From positions 1,116,001-1,180,000 of the forward strand of contig OZ245331.1 of NCBI GenBank assembly GCA_965226155.1: a stretch of DNA of 64,000 nucleotides, given 5' to 3'. Shown here in pieces: positions 18,303 through 26,736 of the stretch. Made by a program: the position numbers and the translations under genes. Positions within the stretch are counted from its first letter, which is position 1. Each line of letters starts with the position of its first letter. This DNA is from G965226155 sp965226155 (lineage in GTDB: Bacteria > Pseudomonadota > Gammaproteobacteria > Eutrophobiales > Eutrophobiaceae). A model generated the notes under the pieces. That model saw nothing but the letters and a program-made list of their open reading frames with translations, had not been told where the DNA came from and ran no database searches.

Positions 18303-18871
18303 TGCTGATCACTCGCAAGCATCGCAACAGTGCTCGTGGTCTGAACTGTAGGCACCTTGTACAGGGCATAAGACAAACTGAGGGTATGGATCTCCTTCGG
18401 TAGATCGTCGCCGATATAAAACCTCACGGGCATCCGCCGATCTTCACCATCCTCTAGGAGTTGTTGAGTGAAGCAAAAACATTCAATTTTATGCAGATAC
18501 TCAGCAGCGTAACCCGGCGCCACGCTGGGCACGGCTTGTCCAGTCACCGCCTGAGTGGCGAGGTTACGGGCGTAGTAGTCAGTGCTGTTGATTTCCCCCA
18601 GTCGAACCCGCAGCTGATTTTCTGTTGGCCGAAACTCCCATGGCATGCCGTTACCGACGTGGGCCAGGAACTGGATCGTCACTTTGCGATCAGAGATTTG
18701 CGAGACTATGGCGGGGTCAGCCGCGCGCCCGGCGGTTTTGCCGTTCAGCCCGGTCACCTCGCAAAAGAGCTCGTAAAGCGGCACCAGGGCGTAAGCAAAC
18801 CCAAACATACCGAAAGCCAGCAAAGAAAGCAGAATTACATGCTTACGCTGATTGTTGCGTGTCTCAATCAT
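18299..18871 (-). CDS. ctaG: Cytochrome c oxidase assembly protein Cox11/CtaG (acquired copy)
   Basis: A 190-aa copper chaperone with one N-terminal helix, the PLYELFCEVTGLNGKTAG segment and the Cu-binding CFCFTQQ motif. The ATG at 18871 is preferred over an upstream in-frame start at 19006, because the extra 45 residues are Arg/His-rich, lie inside coxA and have no counterpart in the native 186-aa Cox11. It overlaps the end of coxA by 8 bases and the start of coxC by 4. Confidence 0.92.
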   Translation of the reverse strand: MIETRNNQRKHVILLSLLAFGMFGFAYALVPLYELFCEVTGLNGKTAGRAADPAIVSQISDRKVTIQFLAHVGNGMPWEFRPTENQLRVRLGEINSTDYYARNLATQAVTGQAVPSVAPGYAAEYLHKIECFCFTQQLLEDGEDRRMPVRFYIGDDLPKEIHTLSLSYALYKVPTVQTTSTVAMLASDQQ

Positions 18872-20510
18872 CGACAGGCGTTCCTGTTCGATGATACGGG
18901 GGTTCCCCCGTTGACCACGCATCCATAATCGGAGGGAATGGCGGTGGCGTCTCGAACGTGTGATGTGGTGCCGGAGACGGCACTGTCCACTCCAAACCGT
19001 CCGCACCCTCCCAAACCTGGGCGCTTGCCGGCTCCCCGCCGCGTATGGTCTTGATCACGATGTACAGGAACAAGACCTGTGTCAGGCCCAGCAGTCCGGC
19101 GCCGACGCTGGAAACCATGTTGAAATCCGCAAATTGCAGGGAGTAATCTACAATCCGCCGGGGCATGCCGGCAAGCCCCGTAAAATGCATTGGGAAAAAG
19201 GTCAGGTTGATCGCGATCACCGCCGTCCAGAAGTGAATCTGGCCCAGCCGCTCATCGTACATGTGGCCAGTCCACTTGGGTAGCCAGTAATACACCCCCG
19301 CCATGGTGCCGAAGATGGCGCCGGGATATAAAACGTAGTGGAAGTGTGCCACCACAAACATGGTGTCGTGATATTGAAAATCGGCCGGCACGAGGGCCAG
19401 CATAAGCCCGGAGAAACCGCCAATGGTAAATAATATGACGAAGCCGAGGGCAAACAACATGGGTGTTTCAAAGGTCATGGAGCCGCGCCACATGGTGGCC
19501 ACCCAGTTGAACACCTTCACCCCGGTGGGGACGGCGATCAACATCGTCGCGTACATAAAGAACAATTCAGCCACCAGTGGCATGCCGGTGGTGAACATGT
19601 GATGCCCCCAGACAATAAAGGACAAAATTGCGATCGAAACAGTCGCGAACACCATGGAATGATAGCCGAACAGCTTCTTGCGGGCGAACGTGGGGATGAT
19701 CTGTGAGGCGACGCCAAAACCCGGCAGGATTAAGATGTAGACCTCCGGGTGTCCAAAGAACCAGAAAATGTGCTGAAACATAACCGGATCGCCGCCGCCC
19801 GCCGCATTAAAAAAACTGGTGCCGAAATGACGGTCGGTGAGCATCATGGTGACCACCCCGGCCAACACCGGCATGACCATGATGAGCAGGAAGGCAGTGA
19901 TTAACCAGGTCCAGACGAATAGGGGCATTTTCATCAACGTCATGCTCGGCGTGCGCAGATTGAAGACGGTGATAATGATGTTGATGGCGCCCAGTACCGA
20001 TGAAACTCCCATCATGTGGACACCGAGAATAAAGAAATCGGTGCTCGGCGGCCCATAGGTGGTAGATAGGGGTGCGTAAAAAGTCCAGCCGAAATTAGGT
20101 GCGCCGCCTTCCATAAAGAGCGACGAGAGTAACAGGGTGAAGGCGAAGGGCAGGATCCAGAAACTGAAATTATTCAGCCGCGGCAACGCCATGTCGGGCG
20201 CGCCTATCATCAACGGGATCTGCCAATTGGCCAATCCAACGAAGCCGGGCATCACTACGCCGAATATCATGATCAGCCCGTGCATAGTCACCATCTGATT
20301 GTAGAAAAGCGGGTCTGTGAATTGGATTCCGGGTTGGAACAACTCCAAACGGATAACCATCGCCATTGCCCCGGCAATAAAAAACAGTGTCAGACTGAGA
20401 CACAGATACAGAGTGCCGATCTCCTTGTGGTTGGTGGTCAGTAACCAGCGGGCGAGAAACGCCAGCAGCCGAGAGCGATGTGGAATTACGTCTTCTGCGT
20501 GTGTAACCAT
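18864..20510 (-). CDS. coxA: Cytochrome c oxidase subunit I (acquired copy)
   Basis: A 548-aa intact heme-copper oxidase catalytic subunit with about 12 helices. The Cu-B and tyrosine motif GHPEVYILILP, the Cu-B histidine pair in VWGHHMFTTG, and the heme a/a3 histidines in VAHFHYVLYPGA are all present. This is the only functional subunit I visible in the window, since the native gene has four lesions. It follows coxB by 12 bases in the minus-strand operon that also encodes alternative complex III, implying the two complexes work as a unit. Confidence 0.96.
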   Translation of the reverse strand: MVTHAEDVIPHRSRLLAFLARWLLTTNHKEIGTLYLCLSLTLFFIAGAMAMVIRLELFQPGIQFTDPLFYNQMVTMHGLIMIFGVVMPGFVGLANWQIPLMIGAPDMALPRLNNFSFWILPFAFTLLLSSLFMEGGAPNFGWTFYAPLSTTYGPPSTDFFILGVHMMGVSSVLGAINIIITVFNLRTPSMTLMKMPLFVWTWLITAFLLIMVMPVLAGVVTMMLTDRHFGTSFFNAAGGGDPVMFQHIFWFFGHPEVYILILPGFGVASQIIPTFARKKLFGYHSMVFATVSIAILSFIVWGHHMFTTGMPLVAELFFMYATMLIAVPTGVKVFNWVATMWRGSMTFETPMLFALGFVILFTIGGFSGLMLALVPADFQYHDTMFVVAHFHYVLYPGAIFGTMAGVYYWLPKWTGHMYDERLGQIHFWTAVIAINLTFFPMHFTGLAGMPRRIVDYSLQFADFNMVSSVGAGLLGLTQVLFLYIVIKTIRGGEPASAQVWEGADGLEWTVPSPAPHHTFETPPPFPPIMDAWSTGEPPYHRTGTPVDD

Positions 20511-20522
20511 TAGTAAGTCACC

Positions 20523-21689
20523 TTAACGGGCCGCGTAAATGGTTCTGGGTTGAACGACATCACCTATATTGTTACCCCAGGCATTGCGCTCATAGGTAAT
20601 CACGGCGGCGATGTCGCGATCGGATAACTGTGGTGCCCAGGCTTGCATCTCGGTATCGGCCAAACCAAACATAACGCGATCGAGATGCGCCGCTAGGGGT
20701 CCTGTGGGGATCTCACCGCCGGCCAATGCTGGATACGTGATGCCCTGGCCCCTGCCATCTGCCTCATGACAGGTCGAGCAATGTTCCAAAAAGACCTGCT
20801 CGCCGATCACCATGAGCTCCGCCATATCCCATTCCTTTGCCCGGTCGGCCACCGCTTGTCCTGAGGCGAGCTCCTTGGCGATTCGTTGATCTTCGATCCA
20901 CTGATCGAATTCGGCCTCCGGTTTCACTTCCACGACGACTGGCATAAAGGAATGGTCTTTGCCGCAGAGTTCGGCACATTGACCCCGATACAGCCCCGGT
21001 TCTCCGACCCGTGTCCACGCCTCGTTGATATACCCTGGAATCGCATCCTGCTTTACAGCAAAGTCCGGCACCCACCAGGAGTGAATGACGTCGTTGGAGG
21101 TCACAAGGAAACGAACCTTCTTATTAGTGGGCAGCACCAGGGGATTGTCCACCTCAAGCAAATAGTTCTCGCCCTTGGGTTCGAGGTTGTTGATCTGTGC
21201 CTCAGGCGTAGTTATGTTGCTGTAGTAACCGATGTCCGCTTCAATATATTGATAGTGCCATTTCCACTGAGAGGCGGTGATGAGGATGGTGAGATCCGCA
21301 TCGCTGTTGTCTTCGATGTCTATTAGCGCCGTGGTCGCTGGTATGGCCATGCCGACCAGGATCAAGACTGGGATTACGGTCCATATGACTTCCGCTACGG
21401 TGCTCTCATGAAAGTCAGCGGGTTGTGGGTGCCTCGAGCGCCGATGGGCGAAGATGGAGTAGAACATGGCGCCGAAGACAATGACACCGACAACTACGCA
21501 GATCCACAGACTCAGTTGGTGCAGCCTCTGAATAGTCTGGCTCATTTCGGTGACACCTACACGTAAATTGTACACGGCGGCTAAGACGGTATGGGAGTAA
21601 CCCCACAAGAGACAGAGCATCAGACCGCGCTTGAGCTTGTTGGTGATAGGACTCACTTTTCTAGCCCAATTGTTATTTATTATCAGCAT
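20523..21689 (-). CDS. coxB: Cytochrome c oxidase subunit II with fused cytochrome c domain (acquired copy)
   Basis: A 388-aa caa3-type subunit II with an N-terminal signal, two membrane helices, the ASQWKWHY motif, the CuA site CAELCGKDHSFM and a C-terminal cytochrome c domain with CSTCH and a distal methionine (TEMQAW). The fused heme domain lets ActE or another donor reduce the oxidase directly. ATG at 21689 is used; a TTG at 21710 that overlaps the stop of the preceding gene is an alternative start and would couple the two genes. Confidence 0.94.
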   Translation of the reverse strand: MLIINNNWARKVSPITNKLKRGLMLCLLWGYSHTVLAAVYNLRVGVTEMSQTIQRLHQLSLWICVVVGVIVFGAMFYSIFAHRRSRHPQPADFHESTVAEVIWTVIPVLILVGMAIPATTALIDIEDNSDADLTILITASQWKWHYQYIEADIGYYSNITTPEAQINNLEPKGENYLLEVDNPLVLPTNKKVRFLVTSNDVIHSWWVPDFAVKQDAIPGYINEAWTRVGEPGLYRGQCAELCGKDHSFMPVVVEVKPEAEFDQWIEDQRIAKELASGQAVADRAKEWDMAELMVIGEQVFLEHCSTCHEADGRGQGITYPALAGGEIPTGPLAAHLDRVMFGLADTEMQAWAPQLSDRDIAAVITYERNAWGNNIGDVVQPRTIYAAR

Positions 21690-21706
21690 TAAATTAAGGC
21701 GACCTT

Positions 21707-22117
21707 TCAACGTCTCAATTGGGCCGGTGTTCGTAGCTGATTTTCACCCTTCCAATCACGGTAGCGGATGGCGGTCACACGTTCGGCGGCGCCTTTCCAA
21801 TCACCTCGATGGGCCAGCAAAAACGTGTCCATGTCGATTTTCGCCTGCCACGGCCTGCCTTCCCAGTCGATAAACGCCAGGCTGGCATTGGCATGGCCGC
21901 TCCATTGTCCTTCATTCTGAGGCCGTTGTTCAAAGGCATCATCACGAATCCAGGCAGTCCACTTTTCACCGTTCCAGGACACAAACTCCATTGAATTTTG
22001 TGCCCACGGTTGGTTAGCAGGCCCGGCTCCAGTGTCGATCGTTGCATCGAACGTCAGCTTAGCCGCCACAATAGTCGCTAGCACAGCCAGCGACAGACCC
22101 AAAACAACTTTGATCAT
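21707..22117 (-). CDS. Unrecognised membrane-anchored protein, first gene of the acquired oxidase operon
   Basis: A 136-aa protein with an N-terminal hydrophobic signal or anchor (about residues 3-20), then a Trp-rich soluble part containing two similar motifs, FVSWNGEKWTAWI and FIDWEGRPWQAKID. No cysteine or heme motif is present and I do not recognise the family. It is the first gene of the minus-strand run and its stop overlaps an alternative start of coxB, so a periplasmic accessory role in oxidase assembly is plausible. That is inference from position only. Confidence 0.65.
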   Translation of the reverse strand: MIKVVLGLSLAVLATIVAAKLTFDATIDTGAGPANQPWAQNSMEFVSWNGEKWTAWIRDDAFEQRPQNEGQWSGHANASLAFIDWEGRPWQAKIDMDTFLLAHRGDWKGAAERVTAIRYRDWKGENQLRTPAQLRR

Positions 22118-22489
22118 TGAACCCCCAGATCACATTGGCATGCAAGGTGCCGAGCTTGGTATTGATGCATAGAGTTGCCGCAATCGACAGCATTCTTTTG
22201 TCGCCACGACCAGTAAAGTACTGTTGGGAAGCGCTCAGTTCTGCCAGAATTGCAGTCTCCACATCATTTTAAGCAGGGTAGGAAGGTAACTGCAGTTCGT
22301 ATCCAAGTCAATAATTTCATTAAATTAGCGGATCTAGGTATTTAATCAAAACTTAACGTGAGATATTTCCCTTAAAAAATACGCCTAAATGTTGATATTA
22401 TTCAATAAGTTTTAAAACTGAATACTGCTTCGGAAACCAAACGGATTAATGTCAGTAATCTTACAAATTAAGTTTGGACAGGTAATATT
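22118..22489. other. Non-coding spacer at the right edge of the acquired block
   Basis: About 370 bases without a convincing gene. Composition drops from GC-rich to AT-rich across it, marking the probable right-hand boundary of the acquired operon and presumably holding its promoter, although I could not pick clear -35 and -10 elements. A short minus-strand frame at 22059-22262 overlaps the 136-aa gene and has no recognisable content. Confidence 0.4.
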
Positions 22490-22735
22490 CTAAGGTTGGG
22501 AAGTGTCGGCCGGTATCGGAAATAGCCCATGAGGTTTTATCAATCCGGTAGCATAACCAAGTAACAATAGCAGGAAAAGACTGATCGATAACACCACACG
22601 TGTGGTCAAAGAATAGATCGTCCGTTTTGATTTACCTTTGTCGTTTGCGAGGAAGAACAGTCCGCTTGCTAATGATGCTAGGATAAGCATAAAAATAAGA
22701 AAGATTAATAATTTAAATAACATATTGGCAATCAT
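22490..22735 (-). CDS. DUF2909 twin-transmembrane protein (native copy)
   Basis: An 81-aa protein with two membrane segments separated by the charged loop NDKGKSKRTI, the same plan as the 61-aa protein at 8715-8900, plus a short Pro-rich tail. It is AT-rich like the flanking chromosome and lies divergent from SURF1, the usual place for DUF2909 genes in gammaproteobacterial oxidase loci. Probably the native copy. Exact function unknown. Confidence 0.7.
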   Translation of the reverse strand: MIANMLFKLLIFLIFMLILASLASGLFFLANDKGKSKRTIYSLTTRVVLSISLFLLLLLGYATGLIKPHGLFPIPADTSQP

Positions 22736-22807
22736 AGCCGATTTTTCTCCGAGAGCCGATTGTGACTATGAAACAGCGAACTATACATCGATGTCCAGAC
22801 AAGTGAT

Positions 22808-23554
22808 ATGCAGATAGGCACATGGTTTTTTCGGCCAGGATGGATGCCTACCATTACTACCGTGGTCTTGTTTCCCCTATTGATTTTGTTAGGAAACTGG
22901 CAGTTGGATCGAGCGGATCAAAAAGTAGCTCTATATGAGTTATATCAAAATCGAGGGCTGTTAGATCAGGTTAACATTAATCAATCACCATTATTCCTGA
23001 ACAACCACAATGAATTGTTATGGCGAAAAGCTCGCGTGACTGGTCAGTATGTTGAAGACAAAATGTTTTTGTTGGACAACCAGGTCGTTAATGGTGTTGT
23101 GGGCTATTTTGTGTATTCTCCAATTAAACTAGAGCAAGGAACTAAAAGGCTGTTGGTAAACAGAGGGTGGGTCCCGGCAGGCTCTTATCGTAACGATGTA
23201 CCGGTTATTGAGATTTCATCAGGCAATGTGACGATTAATGGTGTAATTAAAGATCCTCCCCTAACAGGTATAGTATTGTCGGATAATATTGTTGAGGATA
23301 TGGGTAACAGAATTGTTCGGCTGCAGAATATTGATATTGATAACATAGGCAAGTTACTAGGAACACCTGTTTACCCTTTTGTCATGCGGTTAGAGCCATC
23401 TTCTGCGACGGGATTTGTCAGAAACTGGCCTCAGCCAGGTTCGGGCAGTGAGCGGCATCATGGCTATGCTTTTCAATGGTTTACCATGGCTGCGATATTG
23501 TTAATCATTTTTATCGTATTAAACAGCAAACGACATAGAACTGATGAGCGATGA
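22808..23554 (+). CDS. SURF1-family cytochrome oxidase assembly protein
   Basis: A 248-aa inner-membrane protein with one helix at each end (about residues 12-32 and 222-240) and a periplasmic loop carrying the family motifs GNWQLDRADQK, LLVNRGWVP and HHGYAFQWF. SURF1 helps insert heme a into subunit I. It is intact and belongs to the native locus. The acquired operon carries no SURF1 of its own, so this protein may now serve the acquired oxidase. Confidence 0.92.
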   Translation: MQIGTWFFRPGWMPTITTVVLFPLLILLGNWQLDRADQKVALYELYQNRGLLDQVNINQSPLFLNNHNELLWRKARVTGQYVEDKMFLLDNQVVNGVVGYFVYSPIKLEQGTKRLLVNRGWVPAGSYRNDVPVIEISSGNVTINGVIKDPPLTGIVLSDNIVEDMGNRIVRLQNIDIDNIGKLLGTPVYPFVMRLEPSSATGFVRNWPQPGSGSERHHGYAFQWFTMAAILLIIFIVLNSKRHRTDER

Positions 23555-23586
23555 TGACCCTATAAAAGACGGGAAAAAATAGACTA

Positions 23587-24162
23587 GTGTTAATAACATT
23601 GGTTGTCGTATGCCTATTGCCTTTGTCCAGTTCATGGTTGATGTACCGGTTTACCGACATTGGCAAGAGTGGCAGTGGTAGTCATGGAAGTCTGAATAAT
23701 CCCCCAACGCCGCTAGCTGACGTAGTCTTGCTTGATCCTGTGGCCGGAGTTTCGAACCATAGGCTATATGGTAAATGGAGCCTGTTGTATTTGGTAAAAA
23801 CGGAATGCAATATTGAGTGTAAGAACAACCTAAATATTATGTACAGCCTTTGGATAGCGTTGGGTGCCGATACGCCACGTTTGCAGAGAATATTGGGCGT
23901 ATTAGACATTGATGACCTAGGGCGGATACGAAATTATATACAAGATTATCAAGGTCAATTGGTGCTAATGATGGACAAGTCTGATCCAGCAAATATTTTC
24001 CGCCCCCTAGATACAGAAGAAGGTGATTTTCCTTTCACCGTAGGCGGGCTATATTTAATTGATCCTTTGGGCAACCTGATGATGTTTTATCCAAGCGAGA
24101 CCGACCCAAACGGTATTTTGAAGGATCTGATAAGACTACTGAAGTACTCGAGAATTGGATAA
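23587..24162 (+). CDS. Sco/thioredoxin-like oxidase assembly protein (native copy)
   Basis: A 191-aa protein with one N-terminal anchor and a thioredoxin-like periplasmic domain. Its CNIEC motif matches the CxxxC position of Sco proteins (compare CTEPC in the copy at 9074-9658), and the C-terminal YLIDPLGNLMMFYP strand is shared. It starts at GTG 23587, between SURF1 and ctaA. Members at this locus are usually annotated as cytochrome oxidase biogenesis or transmembrane proteins. Confidence 0.7.
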   Translation: MLITLVVVCLLPLSSSWLMYRFTDIGKSGSGSHGSLNNPPTPLADVVLLDPVAGVSNHRLYGKWSLLYLVKTECNIECKNNLNIMYSLWIALGADTPRLQRILGVLDIDDLGRIRNYIQDYQGQLVLMMDKSDPANIFRPLDTEEGDFPFTVGGLYLIDPLGNLMMFYPSETDPNGILKDLIRLLKYSRIG

Positions 24163-24184
24163 TAGCTGATTACAGAAAAAAATT

Positions 24185-25192
24185 ATGTTTGCAGATAGAT
24201 TGTTTTTAAATCTGACAAAATTAACGATAGCTGTCGCTTTCGTTGTTATTGTTTTGGGTGCTTACACGCGTCTGTCGCATGCCGGATTGGGATGCCCAGA
24301 CTGGCCTGGGTGTTATGGCAGGATGCTGTTGCTGGCCGATGAGACAGAAATTCTGAGCGACGCAGTGTTATATCCTGAACGCCCATATGAACAGGGAAAG
24401 GCATGGAAAGAAATGATACACAGGTATGTTGCAGGGGCCTTAGGACTGTTAATCCTCGGGTTGGGATTTATGGCGTGGTCACGACGAAAGACCAATGGAC
24501 AATCAGTTTTAATACCTGTCTCGTTGATTGGATTGGTCATATTCCAGGCGTTGTTGGGAATGTGGACAGTGACATTATTATTAAAGCCGATCATTGTAAT
24601 GGGCCACTTGCTAGGCGGAATGACGATCCTGCTGTTATTGGTTTGGGTATTGTTACGTCATCAAGTTGCCATGAAAGGCGGAAATTATCCAGGTGAATCA
24701 GGCAGACTATATCCGTGGGCAATATTGGGCTTAATCATCGTCTACCTGCAGATTTCACTCGGTGGATGGACCAGTGCCAATTATGCGGCGTTGATTTGCC
24801 CGGATCTCCCAAGCTGTCAAGGCCAATGGTGGCCAAATATGAACTTCAGGGAAGGATTTAAGCCTTGGCGGGGTTTGGGCGTCAATTATGAATTTGGCGT
24901 GCTTGATACACAAGCGCGTACCGCTGTCCATGTTAGCCATCGTATAGGGGCGGTATTGACACTGTTTATTGTAGGCGCAATTGCGATTAGCTGTTTTCAA
25001 GATTCAAACTTGAAAATAAAACGTACTGGAACAGTGTTGCTTCTCGTGTTGTTGACCCAATTCAGTTTGGGCATTGCAAATATCTTGTTCGTATTGCCAA
25101 TAGCTGTTGCAGTAACTCATAATGCAGCAGCTTCTTTGCTGCTGACAATTATGGGTGCTTTATTATTTTATACCAAACATTCTATTCGATAG
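24185..25192 (+). CDS. ctaA: Heme A synthase (COX15/CtaA)
   Basis: A 335-aa eight-helix membrane protein that oxidises the C8 methyl of heme O to give heme A. Visible family features are GAYTRLSHAGLGCPDWPGC near the N-terminus, the MIHRYVAG and MGHLLGG histidines, a second GGWTSANYAALICPDLPSC repeat and the VHVSHRIGAV motif. These histidines are the heme ligands. Intact, and the only heme A synthase seen, so it should serve the intact oxidase. Confidence 0.95.
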   Translation: MFADRLFLNLTKLTIAVAFVVIVLGAYTRLSHAGLGCPDWPGCYGRMLLLADETEILSDAVLYPERPYEQGKAWKEMIHRYVAGALGLLILGLGFMAWSRRKTNGQSVLIPVSLIGLVIFQALLGMWTVTLLLKPIIVMGHLLGGMTILLLLVWVLLRHQVAMKGGNYPGESGRLYPWAILGLIIVYLQISLGGWTSANYAALICPDLPSCQGQWWPNMNFREGFKPWRGLGVNYEFGVLDTQARTAVHVSHRIGAVLTLFIVGAIAISCFQDSNLKIKRTGTVLLLVLLTQFSLGIANILFVLPIAVAVTHNAAASLLLTIMGALLFYTKHSIR

Positions 25193-25217
25193 ATGGAGAG
25201 GGTTTAAAATTCGACAT

Positions 25218-26123
25218 ATGGAACTAATGTTGATAAACAAATGGCAGGATTATCTGGCTCTTTGTAAACCAAAGATTGTCGCTTTAATTGTTTTTACCGC
25301 TATTGTCGGCATGTTTCTCTCAACACCAGCATTAGTGCCGCTAGACGTGCTTGTATTTGCGACGCTCGGTATTGCCTTTGCAGCAGCATCTGCCGCCGTG
25401 ATTAACCATGTAGTTGATCAGAAAGTTGATGCGGTAATGATAAGGACTAAACGTAGACCGCTACCACAAGGCAACTTGTCTATGGATGCGGCAATACGGT
25501 TTGCGGTGTTATTAGGTGCAGTCTCAATGAGTATTTTGATGATTTATGTGAATACGTTAACCGCAGCATTAACATTGGGCTCATTGATCGGTTATGGCTT
25601 TATCTACTCGATGTATCTGAAAAGGGCAACGCCACAAAATATTGTCATAGGTGGGGCGTCGGGCGCAGCGCCTCCGGTATTAGGTTGGACTTCTGTAACA
25701 GGCTCATTGGACCCTAATTCATTATTGTTATTTTTAATTATTTTTGCTTGGACTCCGCCTCATTTTTGGGCGTTGGCAATCTGTCGACGTCACGAATACG
25801 AAAAAGCTGCGATACCCATGTTGCCGGTTACGCACGGCGTTGAATTTACTCGGTTACATATTCTGCTTTATACAATTGTGCTTTTTTTAGTTAGCATGTT
25901 GCCGTATGTTTTTTACATGAGCGGAGAGATGTATCTATTCGGGGCTATAGTGCTGGGAGGTGGGTTTCTATACCTGGCAATCAAGATGCAGAAAGATCAT
26001 TCAGACAGACTCGCTATGCAGACATTTTCATATTCAATAGTCTACTTGATGGCATTGTTCGCTTTTTTGTTGGCAGACCATTACATGCCTTATGTTATCC
26101 AGAGCATCCATTCAGTGAGATGA
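25218..26123 (+). CDS. ctaB: Protoheme IX farnesyltransferase (heme O synthase)
   Basis: A UbiA-family prenyltransferase adding a farnesyl group to heme B to make heme O. The 301-aa product has about nine helices, the first Asp motif in NHVVDQKVDAVMIRTKRRPLP and the second in WTPPHFWALAICRRHEYEKA. ATG at 25218 is preferred; an earlier in-frame start at 25155 lies inside ctaA and adds 21 unconserved residues. It closes the native oxidase assembly cluster. Confidence 0.95.
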   Translation: MELMLINKWQDYLALCKPKIVALIVFTAIVGMFLSTPALVPLDVLVFATLGIAFAAASAAVINHVVDQKVDAVMIRTKRRPLPQGNLSMDAAIRFAVLLGAVSMSILMIYVNTLTAALTLGSLIGYGFIYSMYLKRATPQNIVIGGASGAAPPVLGWTSVTGSLDPNSLLLFLIIFAWTPPHFWALAICRRHEYEKAAIPMLPVTHGVEFTRLHILLYTIVLFLVSMLPYVFYMSGEMYLFGAIVLGGGFLYLAIKMQKDHSDRLAMQTFSYSIVYLMALFAFLLADHYMPYVIQSIHSVR

Positions 26124-26130
26124 TTAGTCT

Positions 26131-26148
26131 GGTCTTTGCTAAAAGACC
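26131..26148. terminator. Hairpin between converging ctaB and DUF1269 genes
   Basis: GGTCTTT at 26131-26137 pairs with AAAGACC at 26142-26148 around a 4-base loop, 8 bases after the ctaB stop. There is no T tract directly after it on either strand, so it may be a weak or factor-assisted terminator for both converging units. Confidence 0.35.
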
Positions 26149-26182
26149 CAGTGTGTAAGTGTTTCCTAACTGTGGTTTTAGG

Positions 26183-26695
26183 CTATGGAAAGGCTGGTAT
26201 CTCGATACCGTGATCTTCTGCGTCCGGGTAATGGTCTTTTATAATCTTCCGTACATCATTAGCCCGCTTTGTTGGAATGTCTAGAATCAACAGTATGTGT
26301 CCTTCCTGCATAGATTTTTGATATTCCTCTAAGTGGACATTGGGAGTGCTCGATCCGATTAATGGGCCGGATATCCATGCACCCACTACGGCGCCTATGA
26401 CAATAAATATGAATATGAGATATGGCTGAATCTGCATATCTATGAAATCGGGATTCATGTAGGCATATAACCCTGCAAGCGCTCCAGTCAGGCTGCCGGT
26501 AATGAGGCCAATAACAATTCCATGCAACAGATCAGTTTTTTGTGCGTGGGAAGCCACCGGCAGATCCTTCATATCTGTTCCACGTTTGCCAAGAAAGTGC
26601 ATGCGTTTCTCTTCAATGCGGGCCAGCAGAAGTTCTTCTTCTACCTTGGTTGCCGTATCAACATCCGGGAGGATGAAATAAAGCCTTCTGGACAT
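26183..26695 (-). CDS. DUF1269-family membrane protein
   Basis: A 170-aa protein. A soluble N-terminal domain opens with RRLYFILPDVDTATKVEEELL, followed by two glycine-rich membrane segments (about residues 58-78 and 90-112) and a C-terminal domain ending in EIPAFP. This layout and the IPAFP terminus match proteins annotated DUF1269. Function is unknown; relatives are sometimes described as stress-related or membrane-integrity proteins. It stands alone, converging on ctaB. Confidence 0.65.
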   Translation of the reverse strand: MSRRLYFILPDVDTATKVEEELLLARIEEKRMHFLGKRGTDMKDLPVASHAQKTDLLHGIVIGLITGSLTGALAGLYAYMNPDFIDMQIQPYLIFIFIVIGAVVGAWISGPLIGSSTPNVHLEEYQKSMQEGHILLILDIPTKRANDVRKIIKDHYPDAEDHGIEIPAFP

Positions 26696-26736
26696 AGCTC
26701 GCCTCCTAATTAATTAGGTAGTTGTTAATTTAATAA

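Noticed and set aside
18872..19006. N-terminal extension of the acquired Cox11 starting at 19006
   Set aside because: The added 45 residues are Arg/His-rich, overlap coxA and have no counterpart in Cox11 proteins; the ATG at 18871 fits the family.
22059..22262. 67-codon minus-strand ORF at the right edge of the acquired block
   Set aside because: It overlaps the 136-aa gene in another frame, has no Shine-Dalgarno and no recognisable content.
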